Assembly: GCF_014472395.1 (NCBI RefSeq) | Contig: NZ_JACSZW010000014.1 | Location: 1-64,000, forward strand | DNA length: 64,000 bases | Origin: Pedobacter sp. N36a | Lineage (GTDB): Bacteria; Bacteroidota; Bacteroidia; Sphingobacteriales; Sphingobacteriaceae | Direction of reading: 5' to 3' | Shown here: positions 46,870 to 56,235 of the stretch, one piece after another | Numbering within the stretch: the stretch's first letter is position 1 | How the letters are laid out: every line of letters starts with the position of its first letter | Translations under genes and position numbers: made by a program | The notes under the pieces: generated by a model | What the model saw: only the letters and a program-made list of their open reading frames with translations | The model's database searches: none | Told to the model about the DNA's origin: nothing

Positions 46870-49800
46870 TTAAAAGGTTACGTTTGCGCCAATCTGAATG
46901 GTCCTTGGCTGAGGCACAGTGGCCCAGTCATAGCCCACCGTATTCTGGTTGCTGGACTGTGAGCTGACTTCAGGATCAAGACCTCCGTATTTGGTGAAGG
47001 TCAGCAGGTTGGTTCCCTGAACATAAACTCTAAGTTTACTGATACCCACTCTGGTCAGGATATCCTTAGGAAGCGTATAACCCAGGGTCACTGTTTTCAG
47101 TCTGATGAAAGATCCATCTTCCAGGTATCGGGAAGAAAGACTGGCTACATTTCCACCATAATTGTTTGCCGCAGCACCATTTTCAGTTGGGTTTCCGCTA
47201 TAGGTCGTCAGTCGGGGAATATCGGTGATGTCGCCCGGTTTCTGCCACCTGTCCAACTGCCTTGGCAGGAAACCAATGTTAGCCTGCGTTCCGCCATGCA
47301 CCATAAAGAAATCATTCATGTTCATGATTTTGTTGCCCTGCTGAAAGTAAAAGAAGAAACTGAAATCGAATCCTTTATAGCTCAGGTTATTCGTTAATCC
47401 ACCTGTATATTTCGGCAATGCATTGCCCACAATCTGGCGGTCTGCCGAGGTAATTTTTCCATCACCATTCAGGTCTTCATAGACCGCATTTCCGGTTTGC
47501 TGATCTACATACAGTTGTTTATACAACTGGAAGGAATTCACTGAATAGCCTTCTCTTAAGATGGAAATATTTCTTCCTGAAGCACCCAGACTGATGTCCG
47601 AGGCCAGTTTCTCAATCTTATTGTTGTTGAAAGAGATGTTGAAATTTGTGGTCCATTGAAAAGCATTCGTCTGGATATTAGTAGAATTAATTCCCAATTC
47701 AAATCCTTTGTTTCTAACCGCTCCATAGTTCTGCAAATAAGAGGAGAATCCCGAACGATAAGGTACCGGAACGTTCAGCAGCAGGTCGTAGGTATATTTA
47801 TTGTAATAATCAGCCACAATTTCCAGGCGTTTGTTCAGAATCGTAAATTCTGTTCCTACATTAAACTGTCTGGTCGTTTCCCAGGTCAGGTTAGGATTGA
47901 TCAGCTGTGTAGGCGCAATCCCTGGCAGTTCAAGATAATTCGCCCCTGATGACCATAATCCCTGTGCGGCATAAGCACCTATCCCATTCTGATTACCTGA
48001 AAGCCCTAGACTGGCCCTTAGTTTCAGCTCATTAAAAACATTCAGTTCTTTGATAAAGTCTTCCTGACTCAATCGCCAGGCTACCCCTCCTGAAGGAAAA
48101 TATCCCCAGCGCTTATTTGCTCCGAATTTGGAAGAAGCATCGGCGCGGATACTTCCGTCAATGGTATACTTTCCATCATAGGTATAACTGGCCTTACTAA
48201 AGAAAGAAAGCAGGTTGGCTGCTGAACGTGATGCCGAACCAGAGCGTGTAGCCGCTACTGATATCGATTTAAGACTATTTGCGGCAAAGCCTGATCCTGA
48301 AGCAGAGGTAGATTGGTTTAATATGGTATTGATGGTATTACCGATTAAGGCATTGATGTTATGCTTCTTGTCTGCGCCTAAATTCCTCACAAAACTCAAT
48401 ACCTGCTCATTGGTCAGCACCTGTATCTTCGTCTCACTGGAGGAAGCCGAACCGCTGCTGGCGATACCGGCACTGATGAGGGTGTTGGAATAACTATTGT
48501 CGTACTCGCTGGTGTTGTCAACGCTCCAGCTGCTACGCAATTTTAAACCCGGGAGGAAGACGTATTCAGCAAAGATATTCCCAACTGATCGCCATCCTAC
48601 GGCCTTACTATCCAGGTTGTTAATGAGTGCCAAATGGTTATCAAAACTTCCATAACGGGCATAAGTACCATCAGCATTGAAAATTGGCAGATAAGACCTT
48701 GGGAAAAGTGCAGAATTAATCACTCCTGTCGGATTGTTATCACTGCCGCTCAATTTTCTAGCAGAACGTGTAAAATTGATACTGGTCCCTACTTTCAGTT
48801 TATCACTCAAATAGTTATCATAGTTAAACCTACCAGAATAACGGGTGTAATTAGAGGGTTTCACAATAGATTCCTGGTTGAGGTAACCTAAGCCAATATA
48901 ATAGGTGCTTTTATCCGTTCCTCCCAAAGTAGAAAGCTCATAATTTGTAGTTCTTGCGGTACGAAACAGCCCGCTAATCCGATCGTAAGTAGGCATATTT
49001 GAAGGATCAGGAAAAGGGAGGATGATCGATGAAGGGTCCAGGCCATTATCAGCCGCAGTATTCAGCCTGGATTCATTGGTCAATAAGGCCACTTCCGGCC
49101 CCGTAGCTACTTTAAATTTATTCACAGCAGTAGACCATCCCTGGAAAGTACTCAGGTTAATGGCTGCTTTGGTATTTCTCTTTCCTCGTTTGGTGGTGAC
49201 GATCACCACTCCATTTGCACCCAGAGATCCATAAATTGCCGTTGCATTGGCATCTTTCAGGATCTGGATGTCCTCGATATCAGCAGGATTTAAATCAGCC
49301 ATCGGATTAGAGGCGGCCTGATTTCCCAATCCAGCATTAATCGGGTCATTGTTGTTTACGAATACACCGTCGATGATATACAATGGCTCCACGGAAGCAT
49401 TGATGGAGTTATTTCCACGTACGCGGAAAGTAATCCCACCTCCTGGAACACCAGAATTGGTGGTCACCTGTACACCGGCAGTTTTTCCCTGCAGCAGCTG
49501 ATTGAAACCACCTGAGGGTTGGTGCTGTACCACCGATCCGCTCACACTGCTAATCGCCCCAGCAATGTATTTACGTTCTTGAGTACTATAACCGGTCACC
49601 ACCAATTCGTTCAATTGATTCAGTGTTTCCTCCAGCTTGATCGTCACCGGGCTGCCATTAACTGTCAATACTTTTTGGTCGTAGCCGATAAAACTGACTA
49701 CCAATATATAGGGAAAACTCTGGCCGGTTACGAAGCTGAATTTACCGTCGGAATCAGTGGATACACTGTGCGTTGTTCCTCTGATTTTGACTACTGCGCC

Positions 49801-49944
49801 TGGCAACGGCTGATTGGTTCCAGCATCCAGTACAATACCGTTGAGATGAGATTTGATCGTCGGGTTTACCTGTTGTGCGCTGGCCATGGCAGTCCAGAAA
49901 ACACACAAAACGAGGTAGAACCCTTTTCTGTAAAGATTTTTCAT
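46870..49944 (-). CDS. SusC/RagA TonB-dependent transporter without STN domain (locus 5)
   Basis: A 1024-residue transporter. The signal peptide (about 1-23, FYLVLCVFWTAMASAQ) leads directly into a carboxypeptidase-like domain (LNGIVLDAGTNQPLPGAVV), the TonB-box area ELVVTGYSTQERKY, the plug (LLQGKTAGVQVTTNSGVPGG, PLYIIDGVFVNN, AIYGSLGANGVVIVTT) and a barrel ending GANVTF. There is no STN domain, in line with the absence of a sigma/FecR pair. Regulation must differ from that of loci 1-4. The protein and its SusD probably import peptides for the M14 carboxypeptidase. Confidence 0.95.
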   Translation of the reverse strand: MKNLYRKGFYLVLCVFWTAMASAQQVNPTIKSHLNGIVLDAGTNQPLPGAVVKIRGTTHSVSTDSDGKFSFVTGQSFPYILVVSFIGYDQKVLTVNGSPVTIKLEETLNQLNELVVTGYSTQERKYIAGAISSVSGSVVQHQPSGGFNQLLQGKTAGVQVTTNSGVPGGGITFRVRGNNSINASVEPLYIIDGVFVNNNDPINAGLGNQAASNPMADLNPADIEDIQILKDANATAIYGSLGANGVVIVTTKRGKRNTKAAINLSTFQGWSTAVNKFKVATGPEVALLTNESRLNTAADNGLDPSSIILPFPDPSNMPTYDRISGLFRTARTTNYELSTLGGTDKSTYYIGLGYLNQESIVKPSNYTRYSGRFNYDNYLSDKLKVGTSINFTRSARKLSGSDNNPTGVINSALFPRSYLPIFNADGTYARYGSFDNHLALINNLDSKAVGWRSVGNIFAEYVFLPGLKLRSSWSVDNTSEYDNSYSNTLISAGIASSGSASSSETKIQVLTNEQVLSFVRNLGADKKHNINALIGNTINTILNQSTSASGSGFAANSLKSISVAATRSGSASRSAANLLSFFSKASYTYDGKYTIDGSIRADASSKFGANKRWGYFPSGGVAWRLSQEDFIKELNVFNELKLRASLGLSGNQNGIGAYAAQGLWSSGANYLELPGIAPTQLINPNLTWETTRQFNVGTEFTILNKRLEIVADYYNKYTYDLLLNVPVPYRSGFSSYLQNYGAVRNKGFELGINSTNIQTNAFQWTTNFNISFNNNKIEKLASDISLGASGRNISILREGYSVNSFQLYKQLYVDQQTGNAVYEDLNGDGKITSADRQIVGNALPKYTGGLTNNLSYKGFDFSFFFYFQQGNKIMNMNDFFMVHGGTQANIGFLPRQLDRWQKPGDITDIPRLTTYSGNPTENGAAANNYGGNVASLSSRYLEDGSFIRLKTVTLGYTLPKDILTRVGISKLRVYVQGTNLLTFTKYGGLDPEVSSQSSNQNTVGYDWATVPQPRTIQIGANVTF

Positions 49945-50475
49945 TGTTGTTGTTTAAGAAATTTTAGACAAAGGATTTCCATTAGCCCCCCATTGGTGGC
50001 TTCAGAAAATATGAATTGATGATGGTACTAAATCCGCAAAGGATTTTAAAGAATGTTAATAGCCCATGCTATTACAAAAAAGACAGCAACATACAGGAGG
50101 AAGCGATGCGCCGTAAAGGTGTCTGAAATGATCAGAATGAAGGTGCGTTTTTTGTAAAAAAATGCCTGCTGGTAAAAAGTGTTTCATGCTTGAATTTAAT
50201 AAAGTCTACTAATTTAATAGGATAAATCTAAAGCTATATTTTTACTTCTCCAAATAAACTACCAAATTAATAGACTTTATTTTACCTAGCGCTCCTGGTC
50301 CATGTGACTTTCTTAAAAGCCTTCGATAATACAGCCGTACCCCTCATCCTTGACAGGTTTATTCGGGTCGCGCTCGGGAGAGATAGACTGTTATTAAATA
50401 TTTAATGAATACTCAGATCATAAAGAGATAAACCAGATTAATTGAGCATATTAGCTGAAAACCACTAATCGCCCC
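49945..50475. other. Divergent intergenic region between locus 5 and the CheB gene
   Basis: About 530 bases that must hold promoters for both directions. An imperfect inverted repeat is at 50198-50281. On the minus strand, 50313-50390 reads a 25-codon stretch rich in charged residues and ending EGYGCIIEGF, which looks like a coding remnant but which I cannot name. No sigma factor or regulator gene is seen. Confidence 0.45.
50198..50281. repeat. Imperfect 23-bp inverted repeat, 84 bp overall (MITE-like)
   Basis: The left arm (50198-50220) begins AATAAAGTCTA and the right arm (50259-50281) ends TAGACTTTATT. The two arms agree at 19 or so of 23 positions, with the outer 11 bases identical. The 38-base AT-rich middle has no coding content. 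Size and outer symmetry fit a miniature inverted-repeat element, a long terminator-like structure or an operator. No target duplication is clear. Confidence 0.5.
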
Positions 50476-51045
50476 ATGGACAACAAATATCTTATCGCTT
50501 TAGGTGCATCCGCTGGCGGACTTGCTGCTTTAGCTGAATTTTTCGACCATACACTTCCTGATGCCGTTTCTTATGTGATTACTACGCATTTGTATCCCCA
50601 TCAAAAAAGTATGCTGACCGAAATCATACAAAGACAAAGCAGGCTTGAGGTTTGTGAAGTAGAAGACGACATGCAAATACAGCCCAACATCATCTATGTG
50701 ATGCCCGAAAACAAAGTCATGTCTATCAATAATGGTAGTCTGATTTTAACTAAACGCGACCTTTCACTAAAGGTAAACATGGCCATTGATATATTTTTCA
50801 ATTCATTGGCAACAGATACCATATTTAAGAAAATTGCGGTGATTTTATCAGGAATGGGTGAAGATGGCACGAAAGGGGTAAAAATGATCGCCGAAGCAGG
50901 CGGCTATGTGATTGCCCAGATCCCTGAATCGGCCGCTGAAGACAGCATGCCCATTAGTGTTATTATTTCCGGATGTGCGGATGAAATCCTATCCCCTAAA
51001 CAAATGCCCCAAGCCATTATTGACTACGTGAAGCGATCATCTTAA
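50476..51045 (+). CDS. Stand-alone CheB-type protein-glutamate methylesterase
   Basis: A 189-residue protein equal to a CheB catalytic domain without receiver domain. The triad is visible: Ser12 in GASAGGLAAL, His38 in TTHLYPHQ and Asp130 in GMGEDGTKG. In chemotaxis CheB removes methyl groups from receptors; isolated copies in Bacteroidota often sit near hybrid kinases or CheR, but no CheR, receptor or kinase is present here. A response-regulator remnant lies just downstream on the other strand. The start ATG (50476) is the only plausible one; no Shine-Dalgarno sequence is visible. Confidence 0.88.
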   Translation: MDNKYLIALGASAGGLAALAEFFDHTLPDAVSYVITTHLYPHQKSMLTEIIQRQSRLEVCEVEDDMQIQPNIIYVMPENKVMSINNGSLILTKRDLSLKVNMAIDIFFNSLATDTIFKKIAVILSGMGEDGTKGVKMIAEAGGYVIAQIPESAAEDSMPISVIISGCADEILSPKQMPQAIIDYVKRSS

Positions 51046-51052
51046 ATATAGA

Positions 51053-51184
51053 TTAACAAATTAATTTATAGCCAACTCCCCGGATATTTAGAATTACAAC
51101 CGAGGGATCCATACTGCGGGTGTTATAAAAGTTGTCCTCCCCCCATAAAGTGGATGCAATCGACCATTCAAGAAGTACAAGTCC
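51053..51184 (-). pseudogene. OmpR-family response regulator remnant (winged-helix end)
   Basis: The reverse strand reads TLWGEDNFYNTRSMD, joined to PSVVILNIRGVGYKL and a stop. These are the two ends of the DNA-binding wing of OmpR/PhoB regulators; the recognition helix between them (normally about 12-15 residues, DVFISRLRKYL-like) is missing, in frame. An upstream stop at 51185-51187 shows the rest is lost. It overlaps the start of a plus-strand frame at 51154, so that frame is less likely to be a gene. Confidence 0.6.
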
Positions 51185-51357
51185 TTAAGATCAGCAATCC
51201 GATAAAATTTAACGCGATAAAAAGAAACCATAGCGGTCAGCGTACTTATTATTCAAGACATGGAGAAATTAATCAGGAATCGATATCAATGACTGACTTC
51301 ACCCCGTTTCTGGAGAATTATGAATACAGCAGTGATGCATTCCCCGGAAAACCTTAA
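51154..51357 (+). CDS. Short hypothetical protein, doubtful
   Basis: An open frame of 67 residues with ATG at 51154. It is polar, without membrane segment or motif (for example QRTYYSRHGEINQESIS, FLENYEYSSDAFPG). Its first ten codons overlap a response-regulator remnant on the other strand. No ribosome site is apparent. I keep it because it fills the gap before locus 4 and has plausible composition. Confidence 0.25.
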   Translation: MQSTIQEVQVLKISNPIKFNAIKRNHSGQRTYYSRHGEINQESISMTDFTPFLENYEYSSDAFPGKP

Positions 51358-51398
51358 ATTTTTGCTGGACTTTTTTGCTGGAGCGGCCATTGGAAAGA

Positions 51399-53633
51399 CT
51401 AATGGTTAAAATCATCCCCATCTATATTCATTAAAAAGCTCAACAACACACTCCGTCCGGCTGGAGGCAAAATTGCGGTCCTCCGGCTCCCATCATAGGC
51501 ATACCGATATCCATACACATTCTTAAATCCGAATACATTATTCAGGTTAAGGTTAAATGCAGAAAAACCTTTAAGCCAGGTCGGAAGATGGTTAATACCA
51601 ATACTAAAGTTGTGGTTATACTGTGTTCTATCGCTCATAAAAACCGGGTTTAAAGGATTATAATAACTCCTGCCACTGCTAAAAGTATAGGTTCCCGAAA
51701 ACTGCCAGCGTGCATTTGAGGTACTTCTCATGGCCACAAGATTAAACGTATGCTTAGGTGCAAAAGAAGGCCTGGCAGAAGCCTCAAAATCAATATAATC
51801 TCTTTTAGTATCCAGGTAGGAATAAGACACATAATACTCTATAAAATCCAGACTCTGCTTGTCCTTCCAAAAGACATCCACACCTTTCGCATAACCGCTT
51901 CCGTTGTTGTTAAACTCCTCTATTTTTATTGGCGGGCCATAAGCCTGGAAACCAGAAAACACAGGCGTTTTAATCTTCACGAGCTGCTGATAATCTTTCT
52001 GATAAACGGACAGCCTAAATATCCTAGAAAATAGCTTAAACTCATACTCCAACGCATATTGAATAGACTTTTCGTAGTCTAGAGCAGCAGTCTGTGCCAG
52101 GAAACTATCGTCTGGTTTCTGGTAATACCAGCCATAGGAAGCCACCACTTTATGAGCAGGATCAGGCTGATAATATAATGCGGTACGAGGTGCCAGATTC
52201 AGTTGACGCAGGTAATCGGATGACTCCAGTCTCAAGCCTGATTTTAAGTTGAGTTGATCTGTAAAATAGAGTTCTGATTCTCCAAAACCCGCAACGAGTA
52301 CATCGCTGTATTTCCTCGACATTTCAGCATAGCCCTCCCTCCTGGAATTCTCAAATAATTCAGCGCCAAAATTAATCAGCGAACTTCCCCTAAACTTCCT
52401 GCTAAGGGAAAATTTTTGATGCCAAACTTCATCGTTCTGAAAATAATCAGCTGTGCTTAGCTGGCTGGACCCCTGGCTGGTTAACGATCCTGATGCTTCT
52501 GTACTGACCTTTCCTGACTCCAGCGTTTTGTTATAAGATGCTCCGGCAAACAACTTCCAGTCCGAGCTTACAAAATCCTGGTAATTTACGTTGACGTACA
52601 AATTTTTATTCCTGTTGTAAAGCAGGTCTTTCCTCGGATAGTTTAGGTTATCCATATAGAACGACAGCTGTGTATCGCTGTAATCGGTAAACACTTTGAA
52701 TATACCATTTTCCGAAGTTTTGTGTTTATAATGCAGTGACAATTGCTTTTGCTCAGGATCCTTTTTCCATTGCGTATTTTGCGGTATGATTTTATGGTAG
52801 GGAGAAAAGTTGTAATAATTCCCACCCAGCATTAAAGAACTGTTTTTAAAACGATGGGTATGCGCGGCACCAAGCCCTAGGTCGATCAGAGAGAATTCTG
52901 TAGAAGATTTAACTGCTACTCCTCTGGTGTCCATCGTTAAAACAGAAGACATCGCTTGTCCGGCAGCTGCACTATAACCATTGGTACTGAAAGTCGTTTT
53001 ATCAAACAGGAAAGCCGAAAATCTACTCCTATTGGCCAAGTCCGGCAGCCGACTCCCAAATGCATTTTTCACCAGCATGCCATCAAATAACACGATCGTT
53101 TCTGCAGCTGTACCACCACGCACAAAGAAACCAGTCTCATTTCCTGCAGGAGCTGCCCCGGGATAGGTTTGCAGTGCAGCAGTCACATCTGCCGCAGCAC
53201 CGGCAGTCAGCACCATCGCAATTGGGCCAAGCGTATAATCCCGGTTAACCTCGGTCAGGTTCCGCTTGTTCAAAATCTGAATTCCCTCCAGGTGATGTTT
53301 AGTCTCCTGAAGTGTAAAATTGGCTTTTAGACTGTCTCCTTTAATCAAAACTTCCAGGCTGTCGGCCAGATAACCAACCGCAGAAACCCGCAGCAGGTAA
53401 TGACCAGAAACATTAACCTTCAGCTGAAATATACCGCTTACATCAGTAGAGGTACCCAAACCCGGAACTTGAGCTGGCTTTGGACTCGCCGCCAAATTCA
53501 GCAGCCGCACACTCACCCCCGGCATTGGCAAGCCCTCCGGCGACTGGACTTTTCCCGACAATACCGCTTGTCCGAAACTAAAAAAAACAGACCATACCAA
53601 GCCTGCAAGCAGCAACATCTTCTTGTAAAACAT
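51399..53633 (-). CDS. TonB-dependent receptor with carboxypeptidase-like domain (locus 4)
   Basis: A 744-residue outer-membrane receptor, much shorter than SusC. The signal peptide ends FSFGQ (residue 22). A carboxypeptidase-like domain follows (LSGKVQSPEGLPMPGVSVRL), then a plug domain (AALQTYPGAAPAGNETGFFV, VLFDGMLVKNAFGSRLP) and a 22-strand-type barrel ending SFLMNIDGDD. It is closer to small-ligand (siderophore, vitamin or peptide) receptors than to SusC and has no SusD partner. It is last in locus 4 behind the metalloprotease, but an intrinsic terminator lies between them, so its expression may depend on read-through. Confidence 0.88.
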   Translation of the reverse strand: MFYKKMLLLAGLVWSVFFSFGQAVLSGKVQSPEGLPMPGVSVRLLNLAASPKPAQVPGLGTSTDVSGIFQLKVNVSGHYLLRVSAVGYLADSLEVLIKGDSLKANFTLQETKHHLEGIQILNKRNLTEVNRDYTLGPIAMVLTAGAAADVTAALQTYPGAAPAGNETGFFVRGGTAAETIVLFDGMLVKNAFGSRLPDLANRSRFSAFLFDKTTFSTNGYSAAAGQAMSSVLTMDTRGVAVKSSTEFSLIDLGLGAAHTHRFKNSSLMLGGNYYNFSPYHKIIPQNTQWKKDPEQKQLSLHYKHKTSENGIFKVFTDYSDTQLSFYMDNLNYPRKDLLYNRNKNLYVNVNYQDFVSSDWKLFAGASYNKTLESGKVSTEASGSLTSQGSSQLSTADYFQNDEVWHQKFSLSRKFRGSSLINFGAELFENSRREGYAEMSRKYSDVLVAGFGESELYFTDQLNLKSGLRLESSDYLRQLNLAPRTALYYQPDPAHKVVASYGWYYQKPDDSFLAQTAALDYEKSIQYALEYEFKLFSRIFRLSVYQKDYQQLVKIKTPVFSGFQAYGPPIKIEEFNNNGSGYAKGVDVFWKDKQSLDFIEYYVSYSYLDTKRDYIDFEASARPSFAPKHTFNLVAMRSTSNARWQFSGTYTFSSGRSYYNPLNPVFMSDRTQYNHNFSIGINHLPTWLKGFSAFNLNLNNVFGFKNVYGYRYAYDGSRRTAILPPAGRSVLLSFLMNIDGDDFNH

Positions 53634-53657
53634 GAGAAAGGAAAAAGAAATGGAAAG

Positions 53658-53693
53658 AAAAAAAGCAGCCTCCGGTTAACTCCCGGAGACTGC
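53658..53693 (-). terminator. Internal terminator/attenuator in front of the TonB receptor gene
   Basis: On the minus strand GCAGTCTCCGG, loop GAGTTA (with one base on the 3' side), CCGGAGGCTGC, then seven T. The 11-bp stem has one G-T pair. The T-run ends only 24 bases before the ATG of the receptor gene, with a pyrimidine-rich, promoter-free spacer. It should stop most locus 4 transcripts after the metalloprotease gene. Confidence 0.75.
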
Positions 53694-53711
53694 ACTTATA
53701 GAATTTATGAC

Positions 53712-56219
53712 TTAGCTTTTTGCATTCAGCACTTTAGAGATTCTGTTCTCCAAATCTGATAAATGGGATTTATTCAAGCGGTCATGAGTTTTAGGAATCG
53801 CCTGTTTAATATTGGATTGCAGTCCTTTTAATTCTGTTTTCACCAGCGAATAAACATCTGTTTCTGTAGTCCCAGATGTTTTAGAAACCACCAGATCAAG
53901 TAAAGCACCTACATAACTTTTCTGTAAATTTCTACGATAGCTATCCATTTTTACGGATGGAGATTTTAGCTCTTTCCAAATGCTGTTGTGTACGCCGTTT
54001 AAGTGTTCCGTTACCGTATAAGTTCCCTTTCCAAAACGGATGTTATTGGCCAGAATCTGGTGTAATACAGTCATGTCCAACAGTGTATTCAGCGTTTTAA
54101 TCTGCATATCTTCCACGAAGTTTGCTCCGGTAGGATTCTGCTTCGGATCGAATGTAGGATCCATATCACTGTCCTGAATATTCGCATTCATGATCCAGGT
54201 AGGTGTAGTAAACAGCTCTTTATCAAAAAAACGAATGGCTTCTATCTGCAATTTTCTTGGTGTAGCCGTATAAACCGGCAGGCTTTCATCTTCAGTCCTA
54301 TAGGTTCTATAAATGCCGCCCACATTGTTCAATACATGGTTCAGGTAACGGTAATACTGCTCTAATACAGCAGTATGTGTTCTGGCCATATTGCCATATA
54401 AACCACCTTTTTCATAAGTCCATGTTTTTAAGTTGGGTAAGATACGTTTCAGGTTTTTAATCCCGAAGCTGCTTGCTTTCATGGAATTATCACCCAAATC
54501 TTCTGTTTGTACGCGTGGATCTCCACGTTTAGTCTCTCCATCGCCAAACCATAACCTTGGGTTTTTACCCACACGGTCTACGATCCATTGCTTTACAATT
54601 TTCTGATCTTCTTCCGCAGTTGCAGCATGACTGCTTTTATAGCCCCATTCGATTGCCCATTGATCATAATCCCCGATTCTAGGGAACAAATACTGCTGAG
54701 GAATATGATCTTCCGGCTGAGCCACATAATTAAAACGAGCATAGTCCATAATACTGGCCGTATGCCCATTCTTTTTCAGGTAGTTCAGGTTTCTTAAACT
54801 ATCTACTGGTGTTTTACTGCTGGAACCAAAATTATGGCGTAAACCTAAAGTATGGCCTACCTCATGACTAGATACAAAACGGATCAGTTGTCCCATCAGT
54901 TTCTCATCAAACTTTCCTTTTCTCGCTTCCGGATCTGTTGCACCCGCCTGAATCAAATACCATCTGTTTAACAAGTCCATTACGTTATGATACCATCCGA
55001 TATGTGTTTGAATGATCTCTCCACTCCTTGGATCGGCAATATGCGGCCCGTAAGCATTGGCGACTTCCGATGGGAAGTAATTGATCATAGAATACCTAAT
55101 GTCGTCCATGTGCATGGTCGTATCATTTTCCGGCCATGGCTTTCCGATGATCGCATTTTTAAAACCTGCTTTTTCAAAAGCCACCTGCCAGTCAGAAACA
55201 CCATTAATCAACGGCTGCACCCATTGTTTTGGCGTGGCCGGATCAATATAAATGACGATTTGCTTTTTCGGCTCTACCAGCTCACCTTTCTTCCATTTTT
55301 CTATATCCGCATCTTTAGGTTCCAGTCTCCAGCGGGAAATGAACTTTTTAACTTCTGCACGCTGCTGGTTATCGCCAAATTCATTGTAATCATAGCCGAA
55401 GTAACCTACCCTTTTATCAAAAAACCTTCTTTGCATAGGTACTTTAGGGAGCAATACAAAAGAGGTATTGGTCTCCAGACTCACAGGTGAAGATAGCGAA
55501 TTATTAGGCTGAGGCTTAGACATCATCGTTTTGCTGATGGCAATTTCCACATTGATCGGATAAGCGCGAATAGACTCAATCGTCACATTCTTCAGAAAAG
55601 AGGAGGTCAGACTTTTGTCCAGACTCACACCAGGATCAATGCTGTTGATAAAATTGGCATCCATCAAAAACTTGGACACATCAATAATACAGCTGCTCGA
55701 ATCCTTGGAATAAGCAACAATTGGAAAACTGGCTACTAATGGATTTAAATTAGAGCGCAAAACGGCCTTATTGATCGCACTATTTGGGTCAGCTTCATTG
55801 ATCAGGAGGCTATAGCGAATGCGGATGGAGGAATCTGCTCCTTTTTCAAATTGAATGGTTTTTTCGTCCAGCTGCTCACCAGCATACATTCCATACCCCC
55901 CTGGTGCTTTAGACAAGCGGTTGATCACCATCACATCTCTCTTCAGCAGGCTATCTGCAATTTCAAAATAAACGGTATCTCTGTAACGGTGTACTCCAAA
56001 CAAACCCTTCTGCGTTTTGAAGTTTTTGTTAATGATCGACTCGTAAGGTTTGATTTTCTTATTGGGATCGATTTTCGGCTTGGCGGCTACTTTTTTTGTG
56101 GTATCAGCAGCTGCATTTTTGGCTTGTTTTGAACGTCCGCTCCTTTGACCAAGGGTCGCCAGAGAACTGCTCAGGAAAAAGCCAAGCAATAGGTATTTAC
56201 TGTATTTATTAATTTTCAT
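53712..56219 (-). CDS. Zinc metalloprotease, DUF5118/DUF5117 type (locus 4)
   Basis: An 835-residue exported protein; signal peptide ends about ATLGQ (residue 25), then a Lys/Ala-rich linker. The DUF5118 region (about 55-100) and DUF5117 region (about 105-300, INRLSKAPGGYGMYAGEQLD, RRFFDKRVGYF) precede a met-zincin domain with HEVGHTLGLRH: zinc ligands His452, His456 and His462, catalytic Glu453, followed by SIMDYARF with the Met-turn. Such proteases are common next to SusCD pairs and probably cut proteins at or near the outer membrane. It follows an unknown lipoprotein gene by 16 bases in the locus 4 operon. Confidence 0.92.
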   Translation of the reverse strand: MKINKYSKYLLLGFFLSSSLATLGQRSGRSKQAKNAAADTTKKVAAKPKIDPNKKIKPYESIINKNFKTQKGLFGVHRYRDTVYFEIADSLLKRDVMVINRLSKAPGGYGMYAGEQLDEKTIQFEKGADSSIRIRYSLLINEADPNSAINKAVLRSNLNPLVASFPIVAYSKDSSSCIIDVSKFLMDANFINSIDPGVSLDKSLTSSFLKNVTIESIRAYPINVEIAISKTMMSKPQPNNSLSSPVSLETNTSFVLLPKVPMQRRFFDKRVGYFGYDYNEFGDNQQRAEVKKFISRWRLEPKDADIEKWKKGELVEPKKQIVIYIDPATPKQWVQPLINGVSDWQVAFEKAGFKNAIIGKPWPENDTTMHMDDIRYSMINYFPSEVANAYGPHIADPRSGEIIQTHIGWYHNVMDLLNRWYLIQAGATDPEARKGKFDEKLMGQLIRFVSSHEVGHTLGLRHNFGSSSKTPVDSLRNLNYLKKNGHTASIMDYARFNYVAQPEDHIPQQYLFPRIGDYDQWAIEWGYKSSHAATAEEDQKIVKQWIVDRVGKNPRLWFGDGETKRGDPRVQTEDLGDNSMKASSFGIKNLKRILPNLKTWTYEKGGLYGNMARTHTAVLEQYYRYLNHVLNNVGGIYRTYRTEDESLPVYTATPRKLQIEAIRFFDKELFTTPTWIMNANIQDSDMDPTFDPKQNPTGANFVEDMQIKTLNTLLDMTVLHQILANNIRFGKGTYTVTEHLNGVHNSIWKELKSPSVKMDSYRRNLQKSYVGALLDLVVSKTSGTTETDVYSLVKTELKGLQSNIKQAIPKTHDRLNKSHLSDLENRISKVLNAKS

Positions 56220-56235
56220 GGTTTGGTATCAAATT

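Noticed and set aside
50313..50390. Minus-strand 25-codon stretch ending EGYGCIIEGF as a gene remnant
   Set aside because: The composition looks coding, but it is bounded by stops on both sides and I cannot match it to any family.
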